A stretch of 43,618 nucleotides of DNA from Streptomyces sp. rh34 (GTDB lineage Bacteria; Actinomycetota; Actinomycetes; Streptomycetales; Streptomycetaceae), in NCBI RefSeq assembly GCF_002551245.1, contig NZ_NTGZ01000020.1, positions 6,966 to 50,583 of the forward strand, in the 5' to 3' direction. Within the stretch, counting starts at the first letter, position 1. Each line of letters begins with the position of its first letter. Shown here one piece after another: positions 35,077 through 43,618 of the stretch. Below the pieces are notes generated by a model. It saw nothing but the letters and a program-made list of their open reading frames with translations, was not told the DNA's origin and did not search any database. Position numbers and translations under genes: made by a program.

Positions 35077-36531
35077 GTGTTTTCAGCCTTTTCATCCTCA
35101 GCCGCGCCCGGGCGGAGAAACACCGGTCGCCGGATAGCCGCAGTGGCCGCCACGGTCGGTCTGCTGACCCTGGGCTCGCTGGCCGGGGCCGGCAGCGCGG
35201 CGGCCGACGGGGACGACACCCATCACCAGGGAGGTGCGGCCGCCACTCTGAACGGGTTGAAGACGTTCGACTCGGCCCGCATCGACCTGGGTAACGGCAA
35301 GTCAAAGGACATCTCCGCAGGGCTGTTCGAGATGACCGTCGACGGCGGCGGCCAGCTGCAGACGTACTGCATCGACATCCACAACCCGACCCAGAACAAG
35401 GCCAAGTACCTCGAAACTCCCTGGGGTCAGACGTCGCTCGGCACCAACAAGGACGCCGGCAAGATTCTCTGGATCCTCAAGAACTCGTACCCGCAGGCCG
35501 GTGACCTCGCGTCGCTCGCCCAGAAGGCGGGCGCCGGAGAGCTGTCGCCCAAGACGGCTGCCGCCGGCACGCAGGTCGCCATCTGGCGCATCTCGGACGG
35601 GGCGAAGGTCGAGGCGAAGAACGAGCAGGCCGAGAAGCTCGCGGACTGGCTGGAGGCCCAGGCTCAGAACCTTCAGGAGCCGAAGACCTCGCTGACGCTG
35701 GACCCGAACGTGGTGTCCGGCAAGTCGGGCAGCAAGCTCGGCCCGGTGACCGTGCACACCGACGCCGGTCAGGTGTCCGTGGCCGCCAACGCCGACGCCG
35801 CGGCGGCCGGCGTCAAGGTGACCGACAAGGACGGTCAGCCCGTCACCTCGGCCGTCAACGGCACCGAGCTGTACTTCGACGTGCCCGCGGGCACCGCCGA
35901 CGGCACGGCCTCGCTCACGACCAAGGCGACCACACAGGTTCCGGTCGGCCGGGCGTTCGCTAGCCCGAGCAAGAGCCAGACCCAGATCCTGGCCGGCTCC
36001 ACCGAGTCCACGATCACCGCGGACGCGACCGCGAACTGGGCCACGAAGGGCGCCATCCCCGCGGTCACCGCGGAGAAGAACTGCGACAAGAACGGCGTCG
36101 ACGTCACGGCGTCCAACGAGGGCGACACGCCCTTCACCTTCAAGCTGGCCGGCGCCGAGCACACGGTCGGTGCGGGCGAGTCCAAGACCGTGACCGTCCC
36201 GGTCGGCGAGGACGAGGCCTACGACATCACCGTGACCGGCCCCAACGGCTTCTCAGAGCGTTTCCAGGGAGTCCTGGACTGCGAGACCCAGGGCACGCCC
36301 GCCCCGGGCACGAGCGGTGGCGGGGAGACCCCGTCCACCAGCCCGAGCCCCAGCGAGGACGGCGGCACGACCGGCGACACCACGACCGGCGACACGACCG
36401 GCGGCGGTGACCTCGCGGCGACCGGCGGTTCCAGCGCCACTCCGGTGATCGCCGGCATCGCGGTGGCCCTCGTGGCCGCGGGCGGCGCGGCCGTGTTCAT
36501 CCTGCGCAAGAGGAAGACCGCAGGTAACTGA
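35077..36531 (+). CDS. TQXA/thioester-domain surface protein with LAXTG sorting signal
   Basis: A 484-residue cell-wall protein. The signal peptide ends near AAAD at 41-44. Residues about 55-195 form a thioester domain: Cys98 in QTYCIDIHN and the TQVA motif with Gln166 are positioned to form the internal Cys-Gln thioester that lets such domains bond covalently to surfaces. Beta-rich domains follow, with two late Cys (EKNCDK, VLDCET). A Ser/Thr/Pro/Gly stalk leads to LAATG at 446-450, a hydrophobic helix and RKRK, the class E sortase sorting signal of Streptomyces. The start is GTG 35077 with GGAGGGG upstream. A strong terminator follows. Its natural partner surface is unknown. Confidence 0.94.
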   Translation: MFSAFSSSAAPGRRNTGRRIAAVAATVGLLTLGSLAGAGSAAADGDDTHHQGGAAATLNGLKTFDSARIDLGNGKSKDISAGLFEMTVDGGGQLQTYCIDIHNPTQNKAKYLETPWGQTSLGTNKDAGKILWILKNSYPQAGDLASLAQKAGAGELSPKTAAAGTQVAIWRISDGAKVEAKNEQAEKLADWLEAQAQNLQEPKTSLTLDPNVVSGKSGSKLGPVTVHTDAGQVSVAANADAAAAGVKVTDKDGQPVTSAVNGTELYFDVPAGTADGTASLTTKATTQVPVGRAFASPSKSQTQILAGSTESTITADATANWATKGAIPAVTAEKNCDKNGVDVTASNEGDTPFTFKLAGAEHTVGAGESKTVTVPVGEDEAYDITVTGPNGFSERFQGVLDCETQGTPAPGTSGGGETPSTSPSPSEDGGTTGDTTTGDTTGGGDLAATGGSSATPVIAGIAVALVAAGGAAVFILRKRKTAGN

Positions 36532-36547
36532 CCTGTAGGTAGGTGAG

Positions 36548-36586
36548 GGAGGGGCCCGGCACGCGGCATGCGTGCCGGGCCCCTCC
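36548..36586 (+). terminator. Terminator after the thioester-protein gene
   Basis: A perfect 17-bp stem (36548-36564 with 36570-36586) and 5-nt loop GGCAT, 16 bp after the stop. Just downstream, GGGCCCCTCCGCGT is repeated in tandem (36578-36606 region). Confidence 0.92.
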
Positions 36587-36869
36587 GCGTTCGGGCCCCT
36601 CCGCGTCCGGGTGCGGCCCGGAGGACCCGTCGGCCCGGACGAACCGCCGGTCCGCCGGAGCGCGCGGGACACCTCGCCGTACGGTCCCGGGGGCCCGTCG
36701 CCGTGGGTGTGGCGTCCGTAGAGACGGACGCGTTCGGCCCAACTGCCGCCCCATAACGCCGCGTTATGGCCAAACGTTAGTACCCCGGCCTCGTCGCGCT
36801 CCGGCACCCTGTTGCCCACCATCCCCCACGGACACGCATACCCCAGTGTGTCGCGCGAAACGAGGAATC

Positions 36870-37595
36870 ATGCGTATATCCAGGCTCGTGCCCGCTGCCG
36901 CCGCCGCAGCGGCCTGCGTCCTCGCCCTCTTCGCACCGTCCGCCTCGGCCGCCCCCGAGGCCCCGCTCCAGGACGCCCCGCCCCCGACCACCCAGATCAT
37001 CGGCGGCGGCTACGCGCAGAACGCGCCCTGGGCGGCCCGCCTCTTCTCGAACGGCAGAGAGACCTGTTCGGCGACGATCATCGCGCCGACCTGGATCCTC
37101 ACCGCGAAGCACTGCGTCACCGGTGGCGGCCTCTCGTTCCGTATCGGCAGCCTGGACCAGCACAGCGGCGGCACGGTGGCCAACGGCGTCCAGACCTACA
37201 CCCACAGCTCGGACCTGGCGCTCGTCCGGCTGGACCGCTCGGTCCAGGCCACCTACTCCCGCCTCGGCCAGCCCGGCACGGTCCGCGTCGGACAGAACGT
37301 GCAGGTCTGGGGCTGGGGCGCCACCTCCCAGTGCGGCTCCGAGGCCAACTGCCAGTCCCGCTACCTGAAGGTCGCCGATGTGACGGTGACCCACGGCTGC
37401 GGTGACGCGTACGGCGGCTCGGCGATCTGCGCCCGCCGGGGCAACGGCATCACCGCCGGCGGCGACTCGGGCGGCCCGATGACGTTGAACGGCATCCAGG
37501 TCGGCGTCGCCTCCACCAGCGACCGCCAGACGACGACCGCGTACACGAACGTCACCGCGTACCGGTCCTGGATCCAGTCGGTCGCGGGCGTCTGA
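36870..37595 (+). CDS. Secreted chymotrypsin-fold serine protease (S1 family)
   Basis: A 241-residue protein. The signal peptide ends at SASA near residue 27, a short propeptide runs to the activation site, and IIGGGYA at 43-49 begins the mature enzyme. The catalytic triad is His81 (TAKHC), Asp115 (SSDLALVRL) and Ser200 (GGDSGGP). Cys66-Cys82 matches the conserved histidine-loop disulfide. The position equivalent to trypsin Asp189 appears to be Ile194, so trypsin-like Lys/Arg specificity is unlikely. The start is ATG 36870 after GAGGAA; the longer frame from 36543 is non-coding. A terminator follows. Confidence 0.93.
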   Translation: MRISRLVPAAAAAAACVLALFAPSASAAPEAPLQDAPPPTTQIIGGGYAQNAPWAARLFSNGRETCSATIIAPTWILTAKHCVTGGGLSFRIGSLDQHSGGTVANGVQTYTHSSDLALVRLDRSVQATYSRLGQPGTVRVGQNVQVWGWGATSQCGSEANCQSRYLKVADVTVTHGCGDAYGGSAICARRGNGITAGGDSGGPMTLNGIQVGVASTSDRQTTTAYTNVTAYRSWIQSVAGV

Positions 37596-37652
37596 CCGGC
37601 CCCACCGCCCGGGACGGCGGGCACCTGACCGACCCGCCGTCCCCGTGAAACC

Positions 37653-37696
37653 GTAGGGCCCCCGTACCTCTCCGCCCTGAGGTACCGGGGCCCTAC
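37653..37696. terminator. Bidirectional terminator after the protease gene
   Basis: An 18-bp stem with one mismatch (37653-37670 with 37679-37696) and 8-nt loop, 57 bp after the protease stop. It also overlaps the stop codon of the response-regulator remnant on the other strand, so it can serve both. Confidence 0.85.
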
Positions 37697-38085
37697 ACCC
37701 ATCCCTGGTCCTTCGCTATCCGCACGGCGTCGACGAGGGTGCGGGCGTGGAGCTTCCCGGCCGCCGACGAGAGCCTGTTGCGGACGGTTCCCACGCTGAG
37801 GAACAGGTCGGCCGCGATCTCCCGGGAGTGCGCCCCGCCGGCGGCCAGCCGGAGGGCTCGGCCTCCCTGTCGGTGAGCGGGCCGGGGCCGGCCCGCTCCT
37901 CCCCGCGCATCCGGGGGTCGATGACCCGGCCGCCCGCGGCGATCCGCCGGATGGCGTCGGCGGTCCGCGCCGGGGTGGTGCTCTTGAGCAGATACCCGGC
38001 GGCCCCGGCGGCCAGGGCCCGGCGCGGATGACCCGGGCGGTCGAGCGCGGTGAGCATCAGCACCTGCGCCTGTCCGGCGTCCAGG
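37693..38085 (-). pseudogene. Broken NarL/LuxR-type response regulator remnant
   Basis: The minus strand reads QVLMLTALDRPGHPRRALAA, GAAGYLLKSTTPARTADAIR and RIAAGGRVIDPRM, the second half of a receiver domain and linker, then LTDREAE. The helix-turn-helix continues only after a shift of frame: RALRLAAGGAHSREIAADLF, LSVGTVRNRLSSAAGKLHAR, ending KDQGWV and TAG at 37693. One missing G near 37853-37863 would explain the break. The N-terminal receiver half, with the phosphorylated Asp, is absent. The remnant cannot make a normal regulator. Confidence 0.85.
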
Positions 38086-38129
38086 GGCAGTTGCAGGGCC
38101 ACTCCCCCGAGCCTGCTGGGCTTTCTCGC

Positions 38130-38480
38130 CGGGGCCGTCCGGAGCAGCGGGAGCGGGCCCGGATGCAGCAGGACCTGCATGATCTGGTCGGCTCGTCGCT
38201 GACGGCGATCGTGCTCCAGGGCGAGGTGGCGCTGCGCGGCGGTATGCCGGACTCCTCGTCGCCCGGACGCGAACGCGGTGCGCTGACCGAGATCATCGCC
38301 CTGGCCCAGCGGCTCCACGACGACGTGCGGTCGATCAGCCGGCCGGACGGCGGCAACCCCTCCCTCTCCGACGAGCTCGCCCACGCCCAGCGGGTCCTGG
38401 CCGACGCCTCCGGCGTGGGGGTGCGGACCGTGCTGCCGCCGTGGGCCGAGCCCGATCCGACGGTCGTGGGCTTTCACGCT
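38130..38480 (+). pseudogene. Truncated sensor histidine kinase remnant (HisKA_3)
   Basis: The plus strand reads RERARMQQDLHDLVGSSLTA, IVLQGEVALRGGMPDSSS and LTEIIALAQRLHDDVRSISR, with the HisKA_3 phospho-acceptor His in DLHDLVG, then VGVRTVLPPWAEPDP. The sensor and membrane parts upstream and the ATP-binding domain downstream are missing; the frame runs on into unrelated sequence. It points away from the response-regulator remnant, the two broken N-terminal ends meeting near 38085-38130. Confidence 0.8.
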
Positions 38481-38608
38481 GACAGCAACCGTGCCGAGCG
38501 CCACGTCCGCGGCGTCCGCGCCCCACCCGTAGCCCACGAGGGGGCCGGGGCCCGGCCCCGTGACCGCGGCGGCTCCGCGCATGGGGGCACACGGCGGCAC
38601 ATGGCGAA

Positions 38609-38640
38609 GGGCCCCGCACCTCCGAGGAGGTGCGGGGCCC
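38609..38640 (-). terminator. Terminator after tuf
   Basis: A perfect 15-bp inverted repeat (38609-38623 with 38626-38640, GGGCCCCGCACCTCC / GGAGGTGCGGGGCCC), 46 bp after the tuf stop. The two-base gap means the real loop is formed by opening one or two pairs. Confidence 0.9.
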
Positions 38641-38686
38641 TTCTGTGCGACTCAGTGAGCCACCAGGTCCAAGGACCAAGCAGAAA

Positions 38687-39880
<1,194 letters not shown>

Positions 39881-39955
39881 TGGGGTCCTCCTGAGTGGAT
39901 CTGTACGCCTTGCTTCATCGGCGCCAGGTGATCTTTGCTGGGGTGCCGGCGCCGG

Positions 39956-39995
39956 GGGCATTCCGCACAGTGCTGACGCGCTGTGCGGAATGCCC
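39956..39995 (-). promoter_or_regulatory. Hairpin in the fusA-tuf spacer
   Basis: A perfect 15-bp stem (39956-39970 with 39981-39995, GGGCATTCCGCACAG / CTGTGCGGAATGCCC) and 10-nt loop, 43 bp past fusA. There is no U-run. It could partly terminate fusA messages or form the 5' end of tuf mRNA. Upstream, TTTAGGCTTGTC near 40010-40021 (minus) contains TAGGCT, a possible -10. Confidence 0.65.
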
Positions 39996-40037
39996 GCCCG
40001 GCTCCGGTGACAAGCCTAAAGCGTGAGCTCGGGAGAG

Positions 40038-42167
<2,130 letters not shown>

Positions 42168-42205
42168 AAGGCTCAATCTTCTCTCGGTCTCGATGGGGGT
42201 AGCGA

Positions 42206-42676
42206 CTACCAGCGGTAGTGCGCGAAGGCCTTGTTGGACTCGGCCATCTTGTGGGTGTCCTCACGCTTCTTGACCGAAGCGCCGAGGCCGTTGGAGGCGT
42301 CGAGCAGTTCGTTCATGAGGCGCTCGGTCATGGTCTTCTCGCGGCGGGCGCGGGAGTAACCGACGAGCCAGCGCAGGGCGAGGGTGGAGGCGCGGCCGGG
42401 CTTGACCTCGATCGGCACCTGGTAGGTGGCGCCACCGACACGGCGGGACTTGACCTCGAGCGAGGGCTTGACGTTCTCAAGCGCGCGCTTCAGCGTGATG
42501 ACCGGGTCGTTGCCGGTCTTCTCGCGGAGGCCTTCCATGGCGCCGTACACGATCCGCTCGGCGGTGGAACGCTTGCCGTCGAGGAGGATCTTGTTGATCA
42601 GCGAGGTGACAAGAGGAGAGCTGTAGACCGGGTCGATGATGACCGGGCGCTTCGGGGCGGGGCCCTTACGAGGCAT
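42206..42676 (-). CDS. rpsG: 30S ribosomal protein S7
   Basis: A 156-residue S7: [56 protein letters not shown], and NKAFAHYRW at the end. It nucleates 30S head assembly and represses the str operon in E. coli. The start is ATG 42676, two bases after rpsL. Confidence 0.98.
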
Positions 42677-42678
42677 TC

Positions 42679-43050
42679 TTACTTCTCCTTCTTGGCGCCG
42701 TAGCGGCTGCGGGCCTGCTTGCGGTTCTTGACACCCTGGGTGTCAAGGGAGCCGCGGATGATCTTGTAACGAACACCCGGCAGGTCCTTCACACGGCCAC
42801 CACGCACGAGCACGATGGAGTGCTCCTGCAGGTTGTGTCCCTCACCCGGGATGTAGGCCGTGACCTCGATGCCGGAGGTCAGACGCACACGCGCGACCTT
42901 ACGGAGCGCCGAGTTCGGCTTCTTCGGGGTGGTCGTGAACACACGCGTGCAGACGCCACGCCGCTGGGGCGAACCCTCGAGCGCGGGCGTCTTGTTCTTC
43001 TCGACCTTGTCCTGCCGGCCCTTCCGGACCAGCTGCTGGATCGTAGGCAC
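42679..43050 (-). CDS. rpsL: 30S ribosomal protein S12
   Basis: A 123-residue S12: [54 protein letters not shown]. Lys43 and Lys88, the usual sites of streptomycin-resistance mutations, are wild type, so this allele predicts a streptomycin-sensitive ribosome. The start is GTG 43050. First gene of the str operon, with a 187-nt leader and promoter. Confidence 0.98.
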
Positions 43051-43099
43051 TACTTCTCCGGTTTCTGTGTGCCGTTCGTGAAACTAACCTGGAACATCA

Positions 43100-43127
43100 C
43101 CGACCCACGCGGTCGGGTGTGTCGAAT
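43100..43127 (-). promoter_or_regulatory. rpsL leader hairpin, shared with rpsJ
   Basis: CCGACCCACGCGGTCGGG (43100-43117), then T, GTGTCG, A and AT, the partner of the element at 34177-34204. It lies 49 nt before rpsL. A second hairpin, CCGCCC-AAG-GGGCGG (43139-43153), lies farther upstream in the same leader. Confidence 0.75.
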
Positions 43128-43243
43128 ACTGCGGACTCCCGCCCAAGGGGCGGAAGGGCACAGATTGCGGTGGCCACTGACGGACTCGCGGTGCGGTTGA
43201 GGACACACACCCGAGCCCAGGCACACCCCAGGCACAAGGCTTG

Positions 43244-43272
43244 AGCGTACCTACCTCACGGAGCTGGGTCAA
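43244..43272 (-). promoter_or_regulatory. Probable vegetative promoter of the str operon
   Basis: On the minus strand TTGACC (43267-43272) is followed after 17 bp by TACGCT (43244-43249). The predicted start is near 43237, giving a leader of about 187 nt. The -35 hexamer is the same as at the rplM promoter. The rest of the 310-bp gap (43051-43360) holds the leader hairpins; no gene was seen. Confidence 0.75.
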
Positions 43273-43360
43273 AACAAATGCTGTCCACCCCCACGGGCCG
43301 GTGCCGCCCCGGCCACCGGCGTACCGACAGGGCGGCCGGCGGCCGGGTCCGTCCGTGCCT

Positions 43361-43618
43361 TCAGCGGGCCCCGTCGTCCGGAGCGGCGGAGCCCCCGCCC
43401 TCGGCCGGCGGCCTGGCCGGCAGCCGCATCCGCGACGCCGGGAGGGTGGGGATCGTCGGCACCCGGGAGTTGCGACTCTTGGGTACGAGCGCGGGCTCGG
43501 GCCCGGCGCCGGTGCGCGGCGGCCGGGACGGCCGGGGTGCGGAGCCGGAGCGCCGGTCGGTCTGGGGCGGGTCGGTCTGGGGCCGGTCACGGCGGGGCCG
43601 GTCGGTCTGGGGCCGATC
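43361..43618 (-). CDS. Proline/arginine-rich protein, C-terminal end only
   Basis: The last 85 residues of a minus-strand gene whose start lies beyond the window. The frame ends at a TGA at 43361-43363 and has strongly G/C third positions throughout. It begins with short repeats (DRPQTDRP, DRPQTDPPQTD), then LVPKSRNSRVPTIPTLPASR and an acidic end PDDGAR. It looks like the disordered tail of a larger protein upstream of the str operon. No family can be named from this part. Confidence 0.7.
   Translation of the reverse strand, partial: DRPQTDRPRRDRPQTDPPQTDRRSGSAPRPSRPPRTGAGPEPALVPKSRNSRVPTIPTLPASRMRLPARPPAEGGGSAAPDDGAR

Noticed and set aside
43084..43590. 168-codon minus-strand frame at the window end
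   Set aside because: A different frame ending at 43361 has the expected codon bias and continues beyond the window; this one runs through the rpsL promoter.

Overview
The window is high-GC actinobacterial DNA, almost certainly Streptomyces. The evidence is strong G/C bias at third codon positions, many GTG starts, the class E sortase signal LAATG, an XRE/DUF5753-DUF397-ATPase regulatory set, a SARP regulator, and a ribosomal gene order matching what I recall of S. coelicolor. Bases 1-19 are not genomic. They are the 19-bp Tn5/Nextera mosaic end, so base 1 is an untrimmed contig end.

Bases 20-8800 are accessory. An ECF sigma factor (cut by the contig end), its DGPF/YCII partner and an unusual SARP-ABATE-CGNR fusion lie on the minus strand. 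Next come a small secreted protein, an HTH protein with a long Ala-Pro linker, the ATPase / XRE-DUF5753 / DUF397 trio, a VOC protein, a lipoprotein, and an ECF sigma factor overlapping a CU044_5270-type membrane protein. Bases 8874-17475 are conserved chromosome: coaA and a DUF389 membrane protein (plus), glmM, rplM-rpsI, an ABC-F ATPase and truA (minus), and an anchored hypothetical protein (plus).

Bases 17569-34114 are the ribosomal protein supercluster, all on the minus strand. Reading in the direction of transcription: rpsJ-rplC-rplD-rplW-rplB-rpsS-rplV-rpsC-rplP-rpmC-rpsQ, then rplN-rplX-rplE-rpsN-rpsH-rplF-rplR-rpsE-rpmD-rplO, then secY-adk-map, then infA-rpmJ-rpsM-rpsK-rpoA-rplQ. Most neighbours abut or share one base at stop/start. 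The blocks are punctuated by hairpins: two at the S10/spc boundary, a textbook UUCG terminator between rplO and secY, hairpins between rpsK and rpoA, and a terminator after rplQ. Bases 38687-43050 hold the str operon (rpsL-rpsG-fusA-tuf), also minus strand, with a recognisable promoter and a 187-nt leader.

Between rpsJ and tuf lies a short accessory island: a thioester-domain (TQXA) surface protein with a sortase signal, a secreted chymotrypsin-fold protease, and a wrecked two-component system whose kinase and regulator fragments point away from each other.

The most interesting signals are: a nearly identical 28-nt hairpin element in the leaders of both rpsJ and rpsL (26 of 28 bases); the SARP-ABATE-CGNR fusion beside an ECF42-like/DGPF pair; the back-to-back two-component wreck; and an isolated U-rich leader in front of glmM. 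No tRNA, rRNA, CRISPR array, insertion sequence or prophage was recognised.
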